The notes below the pieces were generated by a model. That model saw only the letters and a program-made list of their open reading frames with translations, had not been told where the DNA came from and ran no database searches. Below, one piece after another: positions 32,930 to 44,383 of a stretch of 64,000 nt of DNA. Numbering within the stretch: the stretch's first letter is position 1; each line of letters begins with the position of its first letter. Position numbers and translations under genes: made by a program. Origin of the DNA: Acheta domesticus (Eukaryota > Arthropoda > Insecta > Orthoptera > Gryllidae); assembly GCA_031308135.1 (NCBI GenBank), contig JAHLJT010009419.1, positions 35,767,221 to 35,831,220 of the forward strand, read 5' to 3'.

Positions 32930-35900
32930 CAGTAATTAAAAATAGGACTTTTACCAATTTAACAAGCGTGCATTGGAGGTGTGTCAGTCTTTGCATGCAA
33001 AAGTGGTCTTAATAATCTATTAATATTTTATTATACACAAAACCATTTTATCAATATTTTTACTGATTTACTTAAATTTCATTATGACTAGCATTTAGAA
33101 CCAAGAGACTGCCTGGCGATGAATCATTTAGTATTCGTTCCCCTTTAAAGCACTCTAATTACCTTATCTTGAGCGCGGTCATATATGTTTTGAAGTTATT
33201 AATCGTTGTAATGCATCAGATACGCAACGAATTTCATCACTCACTTAAACAAATTAGTTTTGGAAAGTTCATAAAATGATAGGAATTAATAATGTTTCAA
33301 AAATGTAGAAAAATATTATGAGGAATACACACTTGGGAAATCCTCAAAGAATATTCTCTATATTTACAATTTTCAGTTAAGTAAGCATTTCCCAATATTT
33401 TTAGGAACGATATTGTATTCCGGTGTTGCTTATGATGTGCCCCTGAAGCAGTGGCGTGTGGTGATAATTTCAGTAGGGGAAGCACTTTTGAAGTCCAAGA
33501 TATAAAAAACGTAATACAGATAAAGATGATATGAATGTTCACAAAATGTGAATATTAATCCGGGAGAGGTCGCATCTTGCATACGAACGTAACTGGTCGC
33601 CCAGGAGAAAACAGACTCCAGGGAAAATTTGGTTGTCTAAATGCCTTCTAACATTATAAAAAAATATAATTCGGCATTTATGTGACTTATAACTTAACTT
33701 TATTTATCGAGTACTTTCTTATTTAAAATTATTAACACAAATTTAGAATATTCATCAATGCATTAAAGCATTTTTTTCATAAAATGAAAAATATGTCCAT
33801 AAACTTTAATATATGGTGAATGTTGTTTTTACAATGTATCTATAGAGTTCAGTAATAAAGTTTTCATAATCTTTACAAACAATGGATGTGATGTCCTTTC
33901 TACTGTTTTCTTTCACTTTTCACATTCTCTGGATGCTCTGCGGTTTAAATTCCTCGGACAAATTTCACGTCTTGTTGGTTCTTGCAAATTGTGTTTCTTG
34001 TTTTCGCTTTGAATGCAAATGTATTATTTTGGTTAATAGCTCAACGACAATCCTGGTGGAATTTATCTCATAGACCAAGAGGAAATAAGATCCAAACTTC
34101 CGTCTGCAGTTCTTGTGTGGTTATTCCTCGAAATTTCAGTAATGTTTTATTTTCCTGAAAGTTGATCGTGCCGACTTCGAATGTATCACCGGAAACGGAG
34201 ATTATCGCGAGGGATTCATGGGTGTCGCGCGGTGCCGGTTGGCTTTGCCTGTCAACGTGGGTTGACCACACTTTCCTCGCTAGACGCCGGAGTGAGTTCG
34301 CCTTCCCGCAAGGGAGAACTGCAGAACGGTAGGCGAAGAATTAGTAAGTTTAGAATACTTAATGTACACGTTCTCGATATTATTAGGGGTACTTGATACT
34401 TCCATTGTATTATCATGTAGTTAGTACGTATATCAAACACTCTCAAAACGCCAAAATAATAAATTCTTTCGAATTGAAATTGCTACCAGTCGATCACAAC
34501 AGAACGCATTTAAATACTCATTCACGCGCACCCACGAACCGACCCGACTTTTCACGAGGCATGGCGAAGTCAAACGCCTGCACTCTGTAAGCTTTGCTGA
34601 CGTCACGAGACTAATCTACATTCCGTTCTGAAAACATCGATTGTTACGATTCAACCTCACTTAGCTCAGAATCTGAGTTGAATGAACAGTTTTGCTCTAG
34701 CCATAAGCAACGAATATTTCTAATATAGAAAGGATTTTTTCTCTGCTTTATTTAGGGGAATGACTCATCCCCTTCATTACATGGAATGCACGCCACTTAC
34801 CTGAAGTTTGCTTTTGTAAAGTCATTTTTTTAAGTTAGAAAATGTACAAAGGATTGGAATCAGATAAAGAATGTACCTTCAACTCGATCACATGTATTAC
34901 ATTCAAATACAAAATTCGTAATTCCGCATTCACTCTAGATTTTCAAAGTATAAATGTAGTTCTAAGCACAAACGTAGTTACAGTTTCTAACTCATTACAC
35001 TAGTTCCAAGATTGATACTAATTTGTGTACAGTGGAAAAATGATTAATCTAATTTGCTTTATTAGGCCAACATTCCAAAAAAAATTGTGCGTTCATTGGA
35101 ATTAAAATTTCTCATTCTATCATCTAATAATATTTCTTAATAACATGGTTATTGCGAGATCTTGCATTCCTTTAAAACTCACGTTCTGACGGAAGTAATG
35201 CACACCTCACATCAATTTAAACTTTTGAACTTGCTTAGTACTTTCATTTTGTACAATACAGCGTATAAAACCCTGATACGTTGATGAACAATGCACCAAC
35301 AACCTGTTTTCGCAGCAAGTTGTGGATACACAAGGCTAAGGATTAACCAAAATTCTTCAACAGTCATGATTGGAAACTGCTTTTTCTAGAGAATCACACT
35401 TAAGGTCGACTGTTATTCCTAATGACAACCTGAAATCATTTTCTTTTGTTTTTTAAACATACCTGGTGCCCATTAATATTAGCAGGTATTTCAAGAAATA
35501 TCGGAAACAAAAGTTATTTTACAATATATTGCACTTACAATTAAATTTACTTCAAATTTTTTGCTCTTATTAAATTTGCTCAACATGCATATCATCAGCA
35601 GACTATTTCCAATTTTGTCCACAACTGACATGGATGCAGAATCGACAATGAAAATTTTCTTTTTGAATTTACTTTACATTCATTTATTGACAGCAACATT
35701 AGATATCCGCAGTATCCAACGCAATGAAACCCTAACTGAATAATCTCAGTTTCCAAGATGTTCACATATGAGCCGTTAAGAGCAAAAGTGGTGGAAGTAA
35801 AAAGACATGCTTTTCGGAAAATGTCTTGTAAACGGAAAACGTGAAACTTCAGTACATGGAAATAAATGACCTAAAGTATTATGAATGTATTAAGAAGATA

Positions 35901-37370
35901 TTCTTTTGTGATGGTTCACATTGACATTAAAAAGAACAATCAAATTTATGAATATTTTCCGTATGCAAAAATAATGGCATTGTCATAATGACAAACGATG
36001 GCGCAGAGGCGTAGGAATTGGTTTATATTATTACGCGAACATCCTAAAATTTCGTGAAATCCGAGCAAGCAACAAGTAAATAAAGACATTTTAAGATGTG
36101 ATGTGCCAATGAGCAATAAACGCGAGGGTAATGCAAATTATTGATAATTGTAATAACATTAAGTGACGTCAACAGACAAGTGAATGGTTTACACCATGTA
36201 AGTAGGAGGTCAAATCACGGGAAAATAATTAAATTGAGACAATTTTGAAGCTTTTAAGAAGGCGGAAAACTCAGATATATTTCACCGATAATTTATTTAA
36301 GAACCGTACATAAATATGTAACAGAATAAGAGACAAAACGCAATTTTCGCCACGGAACAATACCGGGGACAAAAGATGAGAGAGACAGTTTTCCTGATGA
36401 ATGCAGGGAGCTAGACGTTCAGATGCTGCGCAGTTTCGGCAGAGAATGTGTCGGGACTCGAGTGTCAGATGTGCGCAGTTTTGTAGAGAACGTGTCGCGA
36501 CTCGAGTGTGTCGAGAAGGCGTTTAGGCTGGATGCTGAGATGTTATTGTGGATAGAAATGGTGGTGATCTAGATCTATGGGACTTTGAAGGAGAGATGCA
36601 GATGTAACTGATAACGCACTGCCTAGCGTTGCCGAACTTCGAAAAGGGAAGTGTTCTGATTTGTTTTTGACAGACTGTCGGCGCAGTTTTGTAAGAAGGC
36701 TAAGTTGTGTTTTGACGAATGATAAAACGGAACTAATGATAATTCAAAGTAGTTGTAATTATAAAGTGGTCATGTTTAAAAATAACGCGCGCAGTATGAA
36801 TGGGTATTTTGAATGTGAAGTGTAAGCGTAAGATGAATATTTATGTTTTATTGAGAGTTTAGTGTTTACGTTTAAGAGTATTTCATTGTATATGATTTGA
36901 TAACTATGTCATTTGTGAGAGGCGGCAACGATACCATCGTAATCGATTAATAAAACAAGGTGCCAATTGATGGTGGCTTTCAGATCAGAATTCTCGTGTT
37001 TTTATTTTTATTGCTACGTATTAATAACCCGCAATTTTGATCAATACCGTACCCTGTACAGGCGGCTTCGAACTCCATGTTCTGTCAAAGAATACAAAAA
37101 AAAACTTTAACAATTTCACAAAACTCTTGCACTGTTGCGAAAATACAAAATTAAAGGCACACACTGACCAAGCGATGCTACCTGACTAACACAGCAAGAA
37201 AAACCAAATTAATGTAACATTGCAGAAAGTATTGAAAGGTTACGAGGCACACATGGCTGGATTTTCCCACCCAGTCCACTCTCACAGCGCCACAGCTCCT
37301 CCAAATTACACAGCTGTCTAGTAGAGGGTCTCAAATGCAGATATCAAGAAAATGCCTTTCACCACCGTGG
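32930..37370. other. Long spacer, no gene recognised
   Basis: AT-rich, with scattered short open stretches lacking any known domain. CAGTGGCGTGTGGTGATAAT at 33451 resembles a hAT terminus, but no matching inverted end was found. 34150-34330 is moderately GC-rich. 36420-36520 holds a duplication of about 45 bp (GCGCAGTTT, AGAGAA-GTGTCG and GACTCGAGTGT in both halves). An AATAAA-containing stretch lies at about 36945. Confidence 0.5.
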
Positions 37371-37379
37371 ATGCTTCAC

Positions 37380-37680
37380 GCTCGAGGTCCACCATAGCCC
37401 TTTCCGCTTGGTCCACACTCCACCAGCCATCTCTCCCGCTGTCCACCCAGGCTCTGGCCTCGCCCCGGGTTCAGACCCCGGGCAGGGCGCAGGGGGGGCG
37501 GGCAGCCGGCTAGCAGGTGGAGGGGCGGACGTAGGCGGGGGGAGATACGGGCGGCGACGGCGTGATGGTGGTGGTAGCGGCGGTGACGTCATCGGAGTCG
37601 GCGCCGAGGGTAGCTGGTTGCAACTGGCCGGGCGGCGGGAGAACCGCCACACGCATCGAGGCGCGGGGAAACAATGATCA
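37380..37680. other. GC-rich island, coding status unclear
   Basis: Both strands stay open for about 90 codons: Gly/Arg-rich on + (37408-37677), Pro/Ser-rich on - (37359-37652). CpG density is high. No domain or splice structure with neighbours is recognised. It could be a promoter/CpG island or a GC-rich repeat. Confidence 0.35.
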
Positions 37681-37689
37681 ATTAACGTC

Positions 37690-39690
37690 TTAATTCAATC
37701 ATTAATTGATTGATTTTTTTTAAGTGGGACGCGCGAACTTTGGAGTTGGCGCCCCCATGACACCCTGGTGTAGCATGGAACTCCCATAATTTAGCGGGAA
37801 GTACCACAAAGAGTGCCCAGGTGGGCGGAAGTCGCAGGAATTTGTCCGCGCCGCCAAAAATGTGCTAACAGTTCTTATAAATTTTCTGTAAATGGTTCAG
37901 GGTGGTAGGTCACATGCTCGTGCAGTTGTAAGTAATTAAGTGTTTAAAATTGGTATTGAAACGGAAGGAGCCGTATTATTTATATATTTTTATAAATATT
38001 ACCAAAGTAAGAAAACAAGAACAGTTTTAGTGGCTGCCCAACGTAAGACAAGGGAGAATAAAAATATTTATCTATTAATTAAATATTAAAGAAAGCAAAC
38101 ACAACCACCCACCGAACTGTTGCACTTTTAACTTACTATTGGTATTTGTTTAATATGTTTTGATATTTGACACTACGAAAATTATTATTAGTTATTATTG
38201 CGAGAATTAAATTGAAGTTTGTTTACTGTTATTACAAGTTTTACATTAAGCAACTATGAATAAGCATTTTGGTGAAGGATAAGTCAGCAGAGTTCACTTC
38301 GTTGATAAGTTAGTTGGGGCAGCAGTCTCTTCCTCATACCTCATCTTGAACTTCTTTTAAAGGTCCCATATCTTCCTCAACTAGGAATGTTTTAGTGAGT
38401 TGAAATAATTGTGGTGAACTGGAGGTATATATTGCAGAAGTTCAATAATGAATTTTTTGCTACATTTACAGGCTACAGTTAGGTTCTTCTCTAAGAAACT
38501 GCATCCTCTGTATTTGCAGCCAATTTACTGTGACTTCTGCGTTAAAATCTTTCTCACAAATGCCTTTTCAATCTAAACTGGAAAGTAGACTTAAAATCTG
38601 CTCGGGCTATTTCACTTACTATCCTTCTTTCGAGCTGAACTGATGGTTTTCTAGCGGTCAGAGGGAACATGAATTTTATTTTTGACAGCTTGCTCTATGT
38701 TCTCAAATTGGAATAATGTTTCATTAATGAGTGTCCCTATACAAGAAATGTGTGGATACTAATTTTTAAATTATTGGCTTTGTCACTATTTTCATCCAAA
38801 TGAGAGCAATGTTTAAGTTGCGATTTTGACCTGTGCACGTATTACTAAAAATCGATTAATATTTTTTCTAGATGCTTCTTCTGTAATGGGTAGAGATAAA
38901 AAATAAGTTATTTGGAGCCCGTGGAAGCTGTTGTTTCGTCGACTTGCACCACAATTGCATGCAGTGGTATGAGAAACTTGTTGGGTACGTCTGCAAAGGA
39001 ATATTGAAGTTACATTCACACCATTTTTGCCCATGATGGATCGATGTTAAAGAACCCACCAGTGCATCTATCTCAAATCTTACAAAATTTCACTTTCACC
39101 ACTTTTTCTGTCAACGGTTCATATAATTTCAGCGAATAAAACTTGCCTAAATTTAGTCAAATTAACACGAGAAATCATCTACTTGAAATAACATAGAGTG
39201 CCAACTCAGGAGAAATTTTGAATTTTACACTTCTGATTAATATCTGTATTTTTCGAGTTTGGCCAAACGGTATGCCCCAATGAGTGAAGCGTAATTGAAT
39301 GACAAATGATACATTCACACTAACGAGGTCGACCTAGTCCTCGCTGCCTAATTTAGTGCGGTTTTTAGCCGCCTACAGCGTTGCATCTTTTGAGATTCAT
39401 TGGCATAAGACGGTTTAGTGGAGGCATAGTTTTTGCTCGTTTCTCTGAGAGGGCAAATGGATTTCAAAAAGGCGAATGAAAAGGACTCTGATCTGTGTTC
39501 TGTTTAGACTCACATTGTAATCAACAAAGAAATTTTTGCAGCAAACATTCGGACAGGTCGGAGGTGCCCAGTGTGCGAAGTGACGCCAAATCTCAACCTA
39601 AGTCATGGATTTGCGAACTTAATATTCTACGTCACGTTGCAATACATTCACGTGGGCGCAAACCGGGAGCAAAAAGTCTGAGAAGTGAGC
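37690..39690. other. Spacer, no gene seen
   Basis: Mixed composition, with no domain, element end or RNA gene recognised. Confidence 0.5.
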
Positions 39691-39699
39691 ACGAACAAT

Positions 39700-39895
39700 T
39701 CCATATGAGTCGGCCTGAGCAGCCAAGGTCGCTAAGGCTGAAGAGCCGTTGCACTCTCGTGCTTGAAGGGTCTCGTGTTCGAATCCCGCCCGGGGCATGG
39801 ATTTTTTGTGTGTGTCCGTGTACCGTTACCGTTATCCCCAGTGTTACTTACAGTGGTCGCTATACGATCTTAGAAGTTGAAAAGTGACCTTAAAT
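39700..39895 (+). repeat. tRNA-type SINE
   Basis: A GC-rich head contains TGTTCGAATCCCGCC (39777-39791), a good match to the RNA polymerase III B box of tRNA genes. It is followed by a tail with ACAGTGGTCGCTATACGATC and AAAGTGACCTTAAA that recurs at 25285-25340. It is not a functional tRNA: no cloverleaf could be drawn. The A box is weak. Confidence 0.6.
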
Positions 39896-39899
39896 TAGT

Positions 39900-41034
39900 C
39901 TAAGAAATATCTTATTGAAATGAATTTGCAACATCTGACACCATGTGAGCAAAAGCGGAATGCTTTTTTGGAACTTATAATGACAGTGGATGAATTGTGA
40001 TGCAATCAATATGAACGACACAGCAAGCGACAAAACGTGCAGTGGATGCACAACTCATCGCCACCTCAAAAGTTCAGAAACTTCCTTAACAACAAACAAG
40101 AATACAATACATTCATACTGCAAGCTCGGAAATTCAAACATTTCTACAATCCTTTTATTCACACCTTCTTTTACTTATATTTACTAAAATTGATACACCA
40201 ACATAGCCCAAGTTCATTCGTCTTGGTTTTACATTCTTAAGTCTTTAATTCGTATGTCGAAACGTATTTCTCCTGAATATGCCAATATTTAATGAAAAAA
40301 TATATTTGAAACCATTTTTTCATTACCTAAACTGTTTCATTTTCCTTTTATTTTTGTCAACTTTCCATATTCTAAAATGATTAAAACACAAAATCGTGGT
40401 GTCAAGAACCTTCCGTTTTTGCCATATTACACGATAAGGTCAGTAACCACAATGCTCTAGAAGTGTCCAGTTTTAATGTGATCGCGATGGCCTGATAGTA
40501 TTTGGATACGCGTGAGTTTTTTGTTCTTTACGGTATTTGGTGTATATGTTAAGGACGTTTCTTCATACGAAAAAGTTCTGATTATATTCTAGAAAATATG
40601 AAAACTTTTCAGATAAAGAATTATAACGTGGTTTCAAACTGTTAGTAATTTTTAAAACTCTATATTCAGTATTTTAGCTGTTTTTAATTTGAATAAAAAA
40701 TAATTGAAAATTAAAGAAACTTAGAAATAATTGAAAGTTAAAAAAAAGGAAAATACGTCTGATACGGGAAAACTAAAAAATAATTAACGAAGTTCTTCGT
40801 ACATGAATTATAGTTATTTTGTATTTAGGTGTGCAGTAGAGTGATAGTATTGTTAATACCATCATTGTCAAAGGTATTTTCTTTTCTTAATGAGGAACAA
40901 ACCTTTGCTTGAGTGACGCACATTATGGGCTGCCTATGCTGGCTGCCAGACCAAAGGCAGCAGGAGAAGAGGAAAATAATGAAGTAGTAAGTCTACAACA
41001 GCATATACTATCCACTATTATTGGAAACAGCTTT
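39900..41034. other. AT-rich spacer, no gene seen
   Basis: Nothing recognisable; short open frames near 39990-40240 look random. Confidence 0.5.
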
Positions 41035-44000
41035 GTAGGATTGAAATATTGCACTTTCTTGCCCTACTAACTTCTTAGCTATTATATGAAAACGTCTAAT
41101 TTAACCAAGAAGCGAACAACTCACTGTTTCCATCGCAATGATGTCAAAACTCTGTGAATTCTACAACTGCATAAAAATATAATACAAAAGTTTTGTAAAC
41201 TTGTATTGGAAAAAGAAACCTGATACCTTACAGCTATATTAAGTCGCAACATTGACGCGTTATTCACAGAAATTCGTGAGAGCGGAACGGAATTCAATTG
41301 TTGCATTCCCTACATTGTCGATACTCCCTTAATGAGCTAGCAATTTTTATTTCAAATATTTGAAAATAAATAATTTCTTTGAAGATTAATGTGTAAAAGT
41401 ATAACAAAACGTCGAATTTAAAAACGAACAAAGAAATAATATACAAAATTGCAGATTCTAATTTACGACGCATCCGGCTGTCTGAAGCGCAATAAATTTG
41501 CATCGGGCTGTTATGTTTGACAGGAAATTATAGAAAAACTACTCGATAAAAATAAATATGACCTTATTTGAAGATGTATTTTTGATTAATATATTTCATT
41601 GAGAAATCCAGCCACCATCTATCGCCCCCCAAAGTACATTTTTTGACATTTCCTCAATTTTTCGTTTTCCAAATGGTAGAATGGAAATAGTAATTTTAGA
41701 ATATTAAAGAACACAAAAACTAGCCCTAAAAGGCAATTTTCTTTTAAAAATTTGTATCCGTTTTAAAGAAAATGGCGTTTAAGCGCTACTAAAAATGCGA
41801 AATTTGAAGCTCTTTTTCACACAACATTTTTGACTTTTCAAAAAACTTCATTTAAAGTCATTTGAAGCACTTACATTCACAAATATAATGATGTTTACAA
41901 ATTGCTGGTAATGTGCATATTAAAGATTTGAGAAACCTTCCAAAAAATTACATTTGTGTAATTTTAGAAAAAACAAAAAATAATCAAAATGAACTTTACG
42001 TCATATTAAAAAGTGCAATTAGTACTATCCGTTCCAAAAGCTTGAAGAAAAAAGTTGGAGCCATTTATGAAAAAACAGCATTTGAGCGTTTCTTAAAATG
42101 CGAAATTTTGAGCTAGTAATCAAAGAAAACGGTTGAGTTTTCAAAAAACTTTACTGTACATTATTTTCAGCTCATGTACTCATTAATTTTATAATGTCAA
42201 CAAATCGCTGCTAATATAAATGTCAAATACGTGAAAGGCAAGTAAAAAATATTACATTTTTGCAATTTTTCTGTCACTAATAGAGTACATTGTCACTAGC
42301 CTACCAAAAGAAGGGCAGATGGTAGTTAATTTTGACAAAAAATGTGATATTTGGTTTTCCCTCCTAAAAAATCTTCAATCTTTCCTCTTCAAGAATATAT
42401 ACACTTTTCCGACCTTTCGACCTCTTTAAATAGTTTAAATAGCAATTTAAAACTCCCTGCGCACATCCTTTTAAATAGGTTACGCCCACTTTCTCTGTTC
42501 CAATTCTGTTTTCCTTCATTTGTAAGATAATTTCGGGATATATTTTGCTAAGAGAATTTTCTTTACAGTATATTGGCTACTCTGTAAAGCTGCGATGTTC
42601 TTTTGTCTCTTTCATAGAACTTGTATAATTGTTTGTTTGAATATTGTGGCTGTGTTGTTTTGGCGACTTGTTTGATGTGCGTTTGGCGAGTTGGGTAGTG
42701 TGTTTTTTTTCGCGTTTTGTTGCCAAGTCATAGTTATTTTTCTATCGACATGGGTAGAATAAAGAGATTTGGCTTAAGAAAGTTTTATGGGAATCGTTTT
42801 ACTAAGAAAACGAATGAAAATAAAGCTGATGTGTCCACGGAAACAATGGGAACTCCTGAAGCAAGATCCACGCCGTCGTCCTCAGGAAAGAAGTTGATTC
42901 ATCTAGCAGATGAACATGACAATTTTTTTTATAAATAGTGAACATAGCGGTTATATCATTGTTAACATTAGTGTAGTGTCTAATTTCATAAAATCTTTTG
43001 TTAAGTGTAAATTTTGTGATAGTGTTAACTGCATTGAATTGTTTGAAGAGTCTAACTCCAGAAAAGGCTTGGCTTCTAAAATGTCTCTAAAATGTGGTAT
43101 TTTCCAAGAGAGAGCATCAAGAATGACATCTGAAAAAATGCAAAAAGGTTATGATGTAAATATTAGGTTAAGTTATGCTATGAGGTGCATTGGCAAAGGC
43201 AGGAATGCGGCTCAGACCATATGTGCGATAATGGATCTTCCCCCTCCACCCACAAAGTTTTTGTTCTATTGTGACATTGTTCTAGAAGGACTAGAAAAAA
43301 TAGCTAAAGAATCCATGCAAAATGCAGCAAAAGAAGCTATAGATATTTTTGATACAAACTGCAATATTGCTGCAGCTTTTGATGGCTCATGGCAAAAGCA
43401 TGGCCATACATCACTAAATGGTGTTGTGACAGCTATTGTTTTGGACACTGGGAAAGTTATTGATGTGGAGAGTCTTTCTAAATATTTCCACAAATGTGTT
43501 ACAAACAAAAACTCAACACATAATTGCTCTAAAAACTATGAGGGATATAGTGATGGCATGGAGTGTGAGGGAGTGAAAAAAATATTTGAGAGATCTGAAG
43601 AAACCAGAGTTCGTTATGCCCAATATTTAGGTGATGGAGATCCAAAGGGATTTCAAAAAGTTAAAGAAGCAAAAATTTACGGTGATTTAGAAGTTGAAAA
43701 ATTGAAATGTGGTCATGTACAGAAGAGAATGGGGGCGAGACTCAAAAGATTAGTAAATGACATGAAAGGCAAGAAATTAGATAATGGCAAACCACTTGGA
43801 GGAAGGGGTAGATTAACAGAAACTCAAATAGGCTTGTTACAGAACTATTACAAGATGGCAATCATGAGAAACATTAAAGGAGATGTGAAAGTTATGAAAA
43901 AGGAAGTATGGGCAACTTTCTTTCACAAATTGTCAAATGATGAAAATCCTGTTCATTGCGTGAAGTTGATTCAATGTCCAGGGTGCTTCATGTAAAGTAG

Positions 44001-44357
44001 CCCCCAAAGTAAAAATATCGGTTTGAAATCCAAGGGGCCACGAGATAATTCAAATCGATTGGAGAGAATCAATTTTGGAGAAAATCGACTGAGCGGTTTA
44101 GTCGCTAGCGTTGTTCATAGACAGACGGACAGACATTTTGCTTTCAATTGGTTTTTCGATATCAAGGACCCACAAAACAGGGATTTTGGCTGCACCACGT
44201 GTTAGGAGATTTTTTTCTTAATTTAGCAACTGGATTTATCCACTTTTTCGTTACTACTCTGTAATAAGAGTTTTTCTGCCGAAAATCCGCCGTTTTTTCG
44301 CGCACCATTACTTTACTTTCCCTATACTATATGTACTTATAGTATACGGGAAAGTAA
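41035..44357. mobile_element. MULE-type element carrying a transposase gene between family arms
   Basis: In order it holds the second core type (41035-41690, inverse of 13775-14435), the inner right arm (41690-42300, like 12345-12970), the transposase gene (42750-43995), and the outer right arm (43980-44357). The outer arm has GCTTCATGTAAAGTAG, a short ACAGACGGACAGAC tract at 44118-44135, CCACAAAACAGGGATTTTGG and the tip GTATACGGGAAAGTAA. A full left outer arm is not present, so this copy is incomplete. The shared arms link the transposase to the non-coding fold-back copies. Confidence 0.8.
42750..43995 (+). pseudogene. Mutator-like transposase (frameshifted, C-terminally truncated)
   Basis: ATG at 42750 opens GRIKRFGLRKFYGNRFTKK, a basic start typical of this family. 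Within a run of eight T near 42924-42931 the frame changes; the rest is read from about 42910 in the next frame. Features then follow in order: a CxxC pair (CKFCD), FDGSWQKHGHTSLNGVVTAI (first catalytic Asp region), a segment with TGKVIDVESLSKYFHKC, NCSKNYEGYSDGMECEG, YLGDGDPKGFQKV (second acidic region), CGHVQKRMGARLKRL, GRGRLTETQIGLLQNYY and MKKEVWATFFHKLSNDENPVH. These fit the Mutator-like transposase domain found in many insect and cnidarian proteins. The last codons (CPGCFM, stop 43995) read into the arm, so the normal C-terminus is missing. Confidence 0.82.
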
Positions 44358-44383
44358 TAAAAATAAATTACTATTTTATTTAA

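Noticed and set aside
33440..33490. hAT terminus (CAGTGGCGTGTGGTG)
   Set aside because: No inverted partner or target duplication could be found nearby.
39700..39895. Functional tRNA gene
   Set aside because: A B box is present, but no cloverleaf fits and the tail recurs elsewhere, so it is a SINE.
42717..42749. Upstream start for the Mutator-like transposase (TTG/first codon at 42717)
   Set aside because: The ATG at 42750 begins the basic GRIKRFGLRKFYGN segment typical of the family; the upstream codons add nothing recognisable.
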